From Cytophagaceae bacterium (lineage in GTDB: Bacteria > Bacteroidota > Bacteroidia > Cytophagales > Cytophagaceae): a stretch of DNA of 63,723 nt. The notes below the pieces were generated by a model. That model had not been told where the DNA came from and did no database searches. It worked only from the letters and a program-made list of their open reading frames with translations. Positions 44,722 through 52,121 of the stretch are shown in pieces (position 1 is the stretch's first letter; each line of letters opens with the position of its first letter). The stretch is taken from the NCBI GenBank assembly GCA_025455005.1, contig JALONH010000018.1:1-63723 (forward strand). Reading direction: 5' to 3'. Both the position numbers and the translations under genes were made by a program.

Positions 44722-45636
44722 ATGGCAGACTTAAACTCTCTAATAGGGAAGAAAAATCATTATTTATTTTATGGCTTAACCCCACCAAAGGTTAGCACGT
44801 CAGAAGAAAAACGTAGAACGATAGCCGACAAACAAGTCGAGCGAATAGCCGCTATAGCACCGGATGGACTATTGTTATACGACGTACAAGATGAATCCAG
44901 CAGAACCGCAGCGCCCAGGCCGTTTCCATACGAATCGTCTATCGCACCGGAAGAGTATCGATATCGATATTTACAGGCTGTTTCACTACCAACCATATTG
45001 TATAAAAGCGTTGGAAATTTAACTCCGGAGGCTTTTCCTAATTGGATTCAGGCCTATTCCTCACAATCGCATGCAAAAGTGCTAGTAGGTGCACCGTCTA
45101 CAAAAGTTACTACGTCATTGACATTAGCCCAAGCGTATCAATTGGTTCAATCCTCCGCACCGGATGTTTTGTTAGGTGGAGTTGCCATACCAGAACGCCA
45201 TCAAAAGCGGCGCGATGAACATTTGCGTTGGGTTCAAAAAACATCCAATGGTTGTCAATTTTTTGTTACTCAATGTGTGTATGATGTTAATTCTACAAAA
45301 GATGTTTTGTCGGACTATTATTATCATTTACAAGAAACACAGCAAGTGCCGGTACCTATTATTTTTACATTAACCCCTTGCGGTTCGATCAAAACGTTAG
45401 AGTTTATGGAATGGCTGGGAATTCACATTCCGGTCTGGTTACGAAACGATATGTTGCATGCACCGGATGTTTTGCAACTATCGATACGAGTATGCATTCA
45501 GATTGCAAAGGAACTGTCTCAATATTGTAGCCAAAAAAGTATCCCTTATGGTTTTAATATTGAGAGTGTAGCTATTCGAAAAGAGGAAATAGAAGCTTCC
45601 ATCTACTTAGCCCAAGAAGTAAAAAAACTATTCTAA
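44722..45636 (+). CDS. Methylenetetrahydrofolate reductase-like flavoprotein
   Basis: TIM-barrel flavoprotein of the MTHFR/FAD-linked oxidoreductase fold, 304 residues. Motifs DGLLLYDVQDESSRT, GGVAIPERH and FFVTQCVYDV fit the fold. In MetF the equivalent enzyme reduces 5,10-methylene-THF to 5-methyl-THF, but the N-terminal part here differs from canonical MetF and no methionine gene is next to it, so the substrate is uncertain. It ends at a strong bidirectional terminator. Confidence 0.75.
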   Translation: MADLNSLIGKKNHYLFYGLTPPKVSTSEEKRRTIADKQVERIAAIAPDGLLLYDVQDESSRTAAPRPFPYESSIAPEEYRYRYLQAVSLPTILYKSVGNLTPEAFPNWIQAYSSQSHAKVLVGAPSTKVTTSLTLAQAYQLVQSSAPDVLLGGVAIPERHQKRRDEHLRWVQKTSNGCQFFVTQCVYDVNSTKDVLSDYYYHLQETQQVPVPIIFTLTPCGSIKTLEFMEWLGIHIPVWLRNDMLHAPDVLQLSIRVCIQIAKELSQYCSQKSIPYGFNIESVAIRKEEIEASIYLAQEVKKLF

Positions 45637-45639
45637 ATA

Positions 45640-45668
45640 AAAAAGTCCCGTGCGTTGCGGGACTTTTT
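45640..45668. terminator. Bidirectional Rho-independent terminator
   Basis: Perfect stem aaaaagtcccg / cgggacttttt with loop tgcgttg, between the stops of the convergent MTHFR-like and YceI genes. A and T runs on both sides allow termination in both directions. Confidence 0.9.
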
Positions 45669-45690
45669 TACTATGAGAAAAGGGGATAAT

Positions 45691-46308
45691 TTATTGTTTG
45701 TTACCAACTAATTTGATATCTAATTTTACATCGTCAGCAAGGATCATATCTTTTGCAGGATTTTTCCAAGCCACACCATATTTTTGACGGTTGAACACTA
45801 ATTTACCAGTAGCAGTAACTACACCACCTGTAGTATCTACAGCGATATCTGTAACTTTTTCTTCATTTGTAGTACCACGTACTGTTAAATCACCTGTAGC
45901 TACATTACCTTCTACAGACTTAATAACAAATTTTGCAGTTGGGAATGAATCTACTAAAAAGAAATCTTTGTTCGATAAGTGACCGATCAAATGTTCTTTT
46001 GGGTGCTCAGCTGAATAAGCGCTATCCATAGGAGTGATGGATTTCATATCCACAACAAAAGAACCACCGGTGATGGTAGTACCTTTAAGGTCTAAAGCGC
46101 CTTCTATTAAATTAATATTACCAAAGTGGCTATAGACAGCAACACCGGAGTTGTTTCCCTCCCAACGTACAACAGAACCTTCTGTTGCGATTTTGTAAGA
46201 AGCCGCAACACCTAAAGAATCGGTTGAAGTAGTTTCGGCCGTTTTTTCAGTACAAGAGTACAATGCAGATGCAGCGATAAGACCTGCAGCTAAAATTCTC
46301 ATTTTCAT
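45691..46308 (-). CDS. YceI-family lipoprotein
   Basis: Lipocalin-like beta-barrel lipoprotein of 205 residues that binds polyprenoid or amphiphilic ligands in the envelope. The signal ends LYSC (lipobox), then come the YceI patterns: GSVVRWEGNNSG, GSFVVDMKSITPMD, SFPTAKFVIKSVEGN and TGKLVFNRQKYGVAW. About 290 bases lie upstream, with a -7 box and a perfect CRP/FNR-type palindrome. This suggests it belongs to the microaerobic regulon of the FixL/FixJK-like pair. Confidence 0.88.
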   Translation of the reverse strand: MKMRILAAGLIAASALYSCTEKTAETTSTDSLGVAASYKIATEGSVVRWEGNNSGVAVYSHFGNINLIEGALDLKGTTITGGSFVVDMKSITPMDSAYSAEHPKEHLIGHLSNKDFFLVDSFPTAKFVIKSVEGNVATGDLTVRGTTNEEKVTDIAVDTTGGVVTATGKLVFNRQKYGVAWKNPAKDMILADDVKLDIKLVGNKQ

Positions 46309-46490
46309 AGTTTGTGTTAAAGGTTTAAATTATAAAAGAGGTTAACGATTTTAACGTAATGTCACTTTGTTACAGTTGATAAATCAAACGAATTGGTATT
46401 TTAAAATGAATAAGGATTAAGAGTCATTTATTCATAAACAAAAACCGAATCAGTTGCATTTACATGAAACTGTAAACTTTAAAGTATAAA

Positions 46491-46498
46491 CAAAAGTA
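46491..46498 (-). promoter_or_regulatory. -7 promoter box of the YceI gene
   Basis: On the minus strand the bases read TACTTTTG, an exact TAnnTTTG. The nearest CRP/FNR-type palindrome is centred 37.5 bases from its end, as for the desaturase promoter. The leader would be about 175 bases, which is long. Confidence 0.45.
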
Positions 46499-46520
46499 CA
46501 GAATACCACTCATTAAGGAC

Positions 46521-46536
46521 ATTGAACTAGTTCAAT
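46521..46536. promoter_or_regulatory. Perfect 16-base palindrome, CRP/FNR (FixK)-type operator
   Basis: attgaactagttcaat is fully self-complementary and contains TTGA-N6-TCAA, the FNR/FixK half-site spacing. It sits where an activator at about -42 to -44 from the YceI start would bind. Confidence 0.55.
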
Positions 46537-46596
46537 AAACGATTAAATTTTTCAATTCACTTTATTATAACCCGAAAAGTAGGGGTAAAGTTCATA

Positions 46597-47109
46597 CTAG
46601 GATAAAAATAAGTTTTTAAGCTCGGTAGCGTCTTCCGGTTTCATTCTACCGGCTAGTATAAGTCGCAATTGACGTCTGCGTAAAGCACCGTCATATAATC
46701 GTTTTTCTTCTTCTGTTTGAGGAATCAATTCAGGAATACGGACCGGTTTACGTTCGTCATCCATCGCTACAAAAGTAAAAAAAGCTTCATTACTTTTGAA
46801 CTTTGTTCCTTTAGGAATATTTTCAGCCCATACTTCTATGTGGACTTCCATCGAAGTCTGAAAAGCACGGGTCACTTTTGCTTGTAGGGTCACTACATTA
46901 CCTAGGGCAATCGGTTCTCCAAACGATATGTTATCTACGGAAGCTGTTACAACAATACGATTGGCATGTTTTTGAGCCGAGATAGCACTAACAATATCCA
47001 TTAAATGCATCAAGCGTCCTCCCATTAAATTATTTAAGGTGTTGGTATCGTTCGGTAGAACTAACTCCGATTTGATCACTAAGGAATCGTTTGGTTGTTT
47101 TGGTGTCAT
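46597..47109 (-). CDS. Acyl-CoA thioesterase, hotdog fold
   Basis: Cytoplasmic hotdog-fold thioesterase of the YciA/BFIT-like type, 170 residues. The catalytic segment NTLNNLMGGRLMHLMDIVSA (Asn and Asp) and the strand VTASVDNISFGEPI are typical. It hydrolyses acyl-CoAs; chain preference is unknown. It starts 8 bases after the pcm stop, so the two probably share a transcript. Confidence 0.87.
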   Translation of the reverse strand: MTPKQPNDSLVIKSELVLPNDTNTLNNLMGGRLMHLMDIVSAISAQKHANRIVVTASVDNISFGEPIALGNVVTLQAKVTRAFQTSMEVHIEVWAENIPKGTKFKSNEAFFTFVAMDDERKPVRIPELIPQTEEEKRLYDGALRRRQLRLILAGRMKPEDATELKNLFLS

Positions 47110-47117
47110 AAAATGGT

Positions 47118-47780
47118 TTATGTTAATTTGGGAGTCCAGCCTTCTTTGCCTACAAGAGGAACAAATCTAAAATCCCCGAACGTTTCTTGCCGAATAGTAG
47201 TAGGCCCGGTTTTCTGAATGCGTAACATTTTTTGAGTGTTTTTATCTCCAACCGGAATAATTAAGATACCGCCAACGGATAACTGATCAATTAAAGATTG
47301 AGGTACAAAAGGAGCTCCGGCGGTAGCAATAATTCTATCGTAAGGGGCATGTTCTAACCATCCTTCGGAACCATCACCATAGGTCATGACCGGTTTCATG
47401 CCCATTGCAGAAAGGAGCGACTGGGCTTTTAGATGAAGGGGTTTATGGTATTCAATAGTGTACACTTTTGCACCTAACGCTATTAAAACCGAACATTGAT
47501 ACCCCGATCCCGTTCCAATTTCCAATACCTTCATGCCGGGTTGGATCTCCAATAAATCACTTTGAACGGCAACGGTATACGGTTGAGAAATAGTTTGACC
47601 TTCCCCTATGGGAAACGCTTTATCTTGATAAGCGTGTTCCAAAAAGGCATTGTCCAAGAAAATATGGCGTGGAATGAGTTCAATTGCCTCTAATACCCGT
47701 TCGTTTTTAATCCCTTTCTCACGCAGTGACTTGATGAGTTTCTTTCGTAATCCCTTATGTAAGTAGGAATCCTCTACCAT
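47118..47780 (-). CDS. pcm: Protein-L-isoaspartate O-methyltransferase
   Basis: SAM-dependent repair enzyme that methylates isoaspartyl residues in damaged proteins, cytoplasmic. Motifs: VPRH-like segment ELIPRHIFLD, GEGQTISQPYTVAVQ, the SAM site VLEIGTGSGYQCSVL and GDGSEGW, IIATAGAPFVPQSL. Length 220 residues fits. It heads a two-gene unit with the thioesterase and is divergent from the sugar transferase gene; the 102-base gap shows no clear TAnnTTTG box. Confidence 0.92.
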   Translation of the reverse strand: MVEDSYLHKGLRKKLIKSLREKGIKNERVLEAIELIPRHIFLDNAFLEHAYQDKAFPIGEGQTISQPYTVAVQSDLLEIQPGMKVLEIGTGSGYQCSVLIALGAKVYTIEYHKPLHLKAQSLLSAMGMKPVMTYGDGSEGWLEHAPYDRIIATAGAPFVPQSLIDQLSVGGILIIPVGDKNTQKMLRIQKTGPTTIRQETFGDFRFVPLVGKEGWTPKLT

Positions 47781-47882
47781 AAAACGAATATTTCAAATTA
47801 TTTATCAACTAAAATAGTGCTATCTAATCGGATTTAATAATTTAGAGGTTAAAATTAGTTCACATTACCTTCTTAACCGCAT

Positions 47883-49280
47883 TTGAAACAGAAGTTTTAT
47901 ATCTACTTAACAGCAGTCTTAGATATAGTTGCCGCCTTTGTTGCGTGGATACTTTTTTATTTTATCCGGAAACGCATATTAGGTGAAGCGTTTCATTTCG
48001 AGTGGATGTCTTTGCTTCTAAATGCCGGGGTAATTGGTGTTTTCTGGTCAGTGGTGTATTCCTTATCCGGAAGCTATTCCAATTTGTTTAACAAAGGACG
48101 TATTCCGGAAGTTCTGCGTTTATTTAATGTAACTTTATTAGGTGTTGTTATTTTGTTTTTTACGTTATTATTAGATGATGAAGGAGTACAGTCCTACAAA
48201 GAATATTATAGAACGTTTTTTGCCTATCTAGGCATACACTATTTTTTTATTGGACTTTGTAAATTAATTACGCTTTCTTATATCAAAGAAAATGTACGAC
48301 AAGGTAAAGTATATTTTAATACTTTGTTGATTGGAAGTGGATCTCGGGCTGCGTCCGTAGTAGATTTTATACAACGTAAAAAAGAAGATTATGGGTATCG
48401 ATTAGTAGGTGTTATTCCGATAAGTCATCCTACTCATCCGAGTTTAGAACCCTTGCGATTATTACAATCGGATATAGATGTTCCGACTTTTATCCGTCGG
48501 GCTAAAATACAACAAGTCATTTTAGCATTGGAACCGGAAACTTCTCATACGATGGAGCACTTTATGGGACAACTTCAGGGCTTAGAAGTAACCACATCCA
48601 TCATACCGGAAAACTATCACATCATATTAGGTTCCGTAAAAGTTAAACATTTATTTGAGTTACCTTTCTTAGAAATTAGTCAAGACTTGATTCCGGTATG
48701 GCAAAAAGCACTGAAACGCAGTATTGACATCCTTTTATCCCTTTCGGTTTTAGTTTTGGGATTACCATTTTTAGTATTGGTAGGACTTTTGACCAAACTA
48801 ACTTCAAAAGGACCTATATTTTACAGACAAGAGCGTATCGGTAGGGGAGGCAAGCCCTTTTATATTATAAAGTTTAGAAGTATGTATATCAACTCTGAAA
48901 GCCAAGGACCTGCTTTAGCTTCGGATACTGATAAACGTATAACACCATGGGGTAAATTAATGCGTAAGACACGTTTAGATGAATTTCCTCAGTTTTATAA
49001 CGTGTTAAAGGGCGATATGTCACTGGTAGGGCCAAGACCCGAGCGTGCGTATTTTATAGAACAAATTGTACAACGTGCACCTTATTACCGGCACTTGCAT
49101 AAAGTACGACCGGGTATTACCTCTTTAGGTCAAGTACGATTTGGTTATGCAGAGAATGTAGATGAGATGGTTGAACGATTAAAATACGATATTTTATACA
49201 TAGAAAATATGTCACTCTCTTTAGACATCGAAATTATGTTGGATACAGTAGTGATTATGATTCAAGGAAGGGGAAAATAA
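47883..49280 (+). CDS. Polyprenyl-phosphate sugar-1-phosphate transferase (WcaJ-like)
   Basis: Initiating glycosyltransferase for exopolysaccharide or O-antigen, 465 residues. Four helices in the N-terminal third (9-30, 41-62, 78-98, 110-130), a cytoplasmic NAD-like domain (about 140-260), a fifth helix (about 283-303) and the catalytic domain with YRQERIGRGGKPFYIIKFRSM, TRLDEFPQFYNVLKGDMSLVG. A TTG start is chosen because MKQKFYIYLTA fits and the next ATG is 42 residues in. Riboflavin synthase follows 3 bases later. Confidence 0.87.
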   Translation: MKQKFYIYLTAVLDIVAAFVAWILFYFIRKRILGEAFHFEWMSLLLNAGVIGVFWSVVYSLSGSYSNLFNKGRIPEVLRLFNVTLLGVVILFFTLLLDDEGVQSYKEYYRTFFAYLGIHYFFIGLCKLITLSYIKENVRQGKVYFNTLLIGSGSRAASVVDFIQRKKEDYGYRLVGVIPISHPTHPSLEPLRLLQSDIDVPTFIRRAKIQQVILALEPETSHTMEHFMGQLQGLEVTTSIIPENYHIILGSVKVKHLFELPFLEISQDLIPVWQKALKRSIDILLSLSVLVLGLPFLVLVGLLTKLTSKGPIFYRQERIGRGGKPFYIIKFRSMYINSESQGPALASDTDKRITPWGKLMRKTRLDEFPQFYNVLKGDMSLVGPRPERAYFIEQIVQRAPYYRHLHKVRPGITSLGQVRFGYAENVDEMVERLKYDILYIENMSLSLDIEIMLDTVVIMIQGRGK

Positions 49281-49283
49281 AAC

Positions 49284-49868
49284 ATGTTTACGGGTATTAT
49301 AGAATCCATAGCAACAATTGAAAAAGTTGTAAAAGAGGGGGGAAACTTACATCTCACTCTATCATCATCCCTATCGTCTGAGTTAAAAATAGATCAAAGT
49401 GTAGCACACAATGGTATATGTTTAACAGTAGTTGAATTAGGTATAGGATGCCATACTGTTACAGCTATTCAAGAAACTATTCTTAAAACAAATATAGGAC
49501 TATGGAAAGAAATGGATATTGTCAATCTGGAACGGTCTATGCCGGCTCACGGTCGGTTCGATGGGCATATAGTTCAAGGGCATGTCGACCAAATAGCTAT
49601 TTGTGTCGATGTAGATAAAAAAGAGGGTAGTTGGGAGTATACTTTTGAATATGATAGTTCTAAGGGGAATATTACAGTTGAAAAAGGTTCTATTTGTGTA
49701 AACGGTATAAGTTTAACAGTAAAATCGTCTCATAAAGATAGTTTTCAAGTGGCTATAATACCCTATACATGGGATAATACCAATTTAAAAACCGTAACAA
49801 AAGGGGATACGGTGAACCTTGAGTTTGATATATTAGGTAAATACATACAACGTATTTTACAAAAATAA
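49284..49868 (+). CDS. ribE: Riboflavin synthase alpha chain
   Basis: Dismutates two 6,7-dimethyl-8-ribityllumazine molecules to riboflavin. The N-terminus MFTGIIESIA is diagnostic, and the two lumazine-binding repeats are evident: NGICLTVVELG (first) and NGISLTVKSS (second), with GHIVQGHVD between them. Length 194 residues is normal. It is 3 bases after the sugar transferase gene and has no other riboflavin gene nearby. Confidence 0.93.
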   Translation: MFTGIIESIATIEKVVKEGGNLHLTLSSSLSSELKIDQSVAHNGICLTVVELGIGCHTVTAIQETILKTNIGLWKEMDIVNLERSMPAHGRFDGHIVQGHVDQIAICVDVDKKEGSWEYTFEYDSSKGNITVEKGSICVNGISLTVKSSHKDSFQVAIIPYTWDNTNLKTVTKGDTVNLEFDILGKYIQRILQK

Positions 49869-49949
49869 TAGAGTTCAATTTTGTATTTATCTAAGAATGG
49901 GCTTATTTTTAATTCTCTATTACCTTTATAAAAGTATAATTTTAATTTT

Positions 49950-50636
49950 ATGGATTGCATAATTGTGGATGATGATAAGATGTCGAGACTGATGGTTCGA
50001 CAACTAGCAGAGCAGATTCAAAATTTAAATATCATTGCGGAATGTCAGGATGCTACTGAAGCAACATCCATTTTAAATCAACATCCAGTAGATATTTTGT
50101 TTTTAGATGTAGAATTGCCCGGAATGAATGGCTATGAGTTTTTAAATACGTTAGAAGAGAAGCCTTATGTCATCATGATTACCGGTCATAAAGACCATGC
50201 CGTTCAAGCATATGAAATGGGAGCAATCGATTATTTAGTGAAACCTTTTCAATTGCCAAGATTTATTCAGGCGGTAAAACGGGTTCAGGATTTATTAGAT
50301 ATAAATGCTCTACCGGAAACAGCAAAAGATATTTTTGTACGCTGTGATGCAAAAGTGGTACGAATCCCTTTAGAAATTATCACATATGTAGAAGCATTAG
50401 CCGATTACATCATGATTTTTACAACAGAAGGACAGAAGTTCATCGTTCATTCTACCATGAAAGGATTTCAAGACCGATTACCTCAAAATCGTTTTGCTCG
50501 AGTACATCGTTCCTATATTTTACAAATCAATAAAATAGAGTTCATAGAAAACCAAATTATTCAATGCGCCGGAAAAGCCATTCCGGTAGGAGCATCGTAT
50601 AAAGATTCTTTTATGAAAAAGTTGAATTTACTATAA
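49950..50636 (+). CDS. LytTR-family response regulator
   Basis: Two-domain cytoplasmic regulator of 228 residues. The receiver (about 1-120) has DDDKMSRLM, the phosphoacceptor Asp in LFLDVELPGMNG and DYLVKPFQ. The LytTR DNA-binding domain (about 130-228) shows IFVRCDAKVVRI, ITYVEALADYIMI and FARVHRSYILQINKIEFIE. No partner histidine kinase is adjacent. Its stop overlaps the convergent PAP2 gene by six bases. Confidence 0.9.
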   Translation: MDCIIVDDDKMSRLMVRQLAEQIQNLNIIAECQDATEATSILNQHPVDILFLDVELPGMNGYEFLNTLEEKPYVIMITGHKDHAVQAYEMGAIDYLVKPFQLPRFIQAVKRVQDLLDINALPETAKDIFVRCDAKVVRIPLEIITYVEALADYIMIFTTEGQKFIVHSTMKGFQDRLPQNRFARVHRSYILQINKIEFIENQIIQCAGKAIPVGASYKDSFMKKLNLL

Positions 50637-51212
50637 AAACTTTTTAAAGAGGATAGGTTGCAGGAAGTATACTATTCCTGCGCTTATTCCTCCTATCAAC
50701 CATCCTCCCAGAACATCCCCGGGGTAATGAACACCTAGATAGACCCTACTATAGGATACGAGAAATACCCAAAAGAATAAAAGGTATAAAGCCCATTGTT
50801 TTGAAATAGACTTACTGAACAAAAGGTATAGGGCTAAAGCTAATGTATTGGACGCATGAGAAGATACAAAACCATAGGTTCCACCGCAATGGTTCGCCAC
50901 TTGGTGAAGCCATGCCTTAATATCCGGGTTATGACATGGGCGTAATCGTTGCACCCAAGGTTTTAAAAGGCCTGAAGCGAGTTGGTCGGCAATGGTAATT
51001 AAGACTACAATACTAATTAAATGTATCAGCAACATTTTTCCGTTTTGATTACTCTTGTAATACAGGATCAGGAGGAAAAAGAGGTATAATGGTATCCAAG
51101 TCCATTTATACGTAACCCAAATAAAAAAAGAATCCAGAGCGTCTGTATGGAAGGATTGTGCCCATCGCAACAATTGTTCGTCCCATGCAATCAGCTGTTT
51201 TAATGTATTCAT
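50631..51212 (-). CDS. PAP2-family membrane phosphatase
   Basis: Inner-membrane phosphatase, about five helices, of the PAP2 superfamily (undecaprenyl- or phosphatidate-type substrates). All three motifs are seen: KPWVQRLRP, FVSSHASN and SRVYLGVHYPGDVLGG. I place the start at the ATG of 51212 (193 residues), not at the GTG at 51254 inside hemF. It follows hemF by 5 bases in the same operon. Confidence 0.88.
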   Translation of the reverse strand: MNTLKQLIAWDEQLLRWAQSFHTDALDSFFIWVTYKWTWIPLYLFFLLILYYKSNQNGKMLLIHLISIVVLITIADQLASGLLKPWVQRLRPCHNPDIKAWLHQVANHCGGTYGFVSSHASNTLALALYLLFSKSISKQWALYLLFFWVFLVSYSRVYLGVHYPGDVLGGWLIGGISAGIVYFLQPILFKKFL

Positions 51213-51217
51213 ATATT

Positions 51218-52117
51218 TTAGAGGGTTAACCAATCCGGATTTTGTTGTAGCCACTCAAGGGTCTGTTGTTCTGGAGAGCCTTCGGCAACAGGAGCTTCAT
51301 ATTCCCAGGCGGCAAGTGGAGGTAAGCTCATGAGAATAGACTCCGTTCTTCCGTTTGTATCCAATCCAAATTTTGTTCCTTTATCATAAACCAAATTAAA
51401 TTCTACATATCGTCCTCTTCTTAAGCGTTGCCAACGAAGTTCGCTTTCTGTATAGGGTAATGTTGAATTCCATTCCATTAATTGAGGATATACACGTGCC
51501 ATTAGCTTTCCTATTTCTAATGTAAAAGCGAGTAATCGCTCTTTGGATATAGCCGCATCTTTTCCTAAGCGATCGAAGAAAATACCGCCGATACCACGTG
51601 TTTCTTTTCTATGGGGAATGTGAAAGTATTGATCAGCCCAAGGTTTAAAGCATGGATAAAAGGATGAGTGGTAGGCATCACACACTTTTTTTACTTCCGT
51701 ATGAAAATAGTGTGCTTGTTTAGCATCAATATAATGCGGTGTTAAATCGATTCCACCACCAAACCACCATACACCGGATGTCATTTCAAAATACCGTATA
51801 TTCATGTGTATAATGGGAACCCAAGGATTAATGGGATGCATTACAATTGATACGCCGGTTGCATAAAAGTCAGCAGGCTCTAATCCTAATGCTTTTAAAA
51901 TGGAAGAAGGGGTAGGGCCATAAACCGCGGAAAAGTTTACACCACCTTTAGCGATAATATTTCCCTCTTGCATGATTTTCGTAATTCCTCCTCCGCCTCC
52001 TTCCCGTTTCCAATGATCGGATTGAAAAGTTGCTTTCCCATCGGCTTGTTCTAAAGCGATACAGATATGTTGTTGAATATCTTTAAAGGAATTTTCTATA
52101 GTATCTCTTGTTATCAT
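51218..52117 (-). CDS. hemF: Oxygen-dependent coproporphyrinogen III oxidase
   Basis: Aerobic enzyme of haem synthesis, about 299 residues. Motifs: WKREGGGGGITKIMQEG, WWFGGGIDLTPHY, RGIGGIFFDRL and RRGRYVEFNLVYDKGTKFGL. The start is the ATG at 52117, since the upstream extension to 52186 lies in the tamL gene. It begins 4 bases after the tamL stop. The window also holds the anaerobic enzyme HemN, so the cell can make haem with or without O2. Confidence 0.93.
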   Translation of the reverse strand: MITRDTIENSFKDIQQHICIALEQADGKATFQSDHWKREGGGGGITKIMQEGNIIAKGGVNFSAVYGPTPSSILKALGLEPADFYATGVSIVMHPINPWVPIIHMNIRYFEMTSGVWWFGGGIDLTPHYIDAKQAHYFHTEVKKVCDAYHSSFYPCFKPWADQYFHIPHRKETRGIGGIFFDRLGKDAAISKERLLAFTLEIGKLMARVYPQLMEWNSTLPYTESELRWQRLRRGRYVEFNLVYDKGTKFGLDTNGRTESILMSLPPLAAWEYEAPVAEGSPEQQTLEWLQQNPDWLTL

Positions 52118-52121
52118 AAAG

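Noticed and set aside
46376-46387. ttgat-aa-atcaa as a second FNR site before YceI
   Set aside because: Half-sites are two bases too close (TTGA-N4-TCAA rather than N6).
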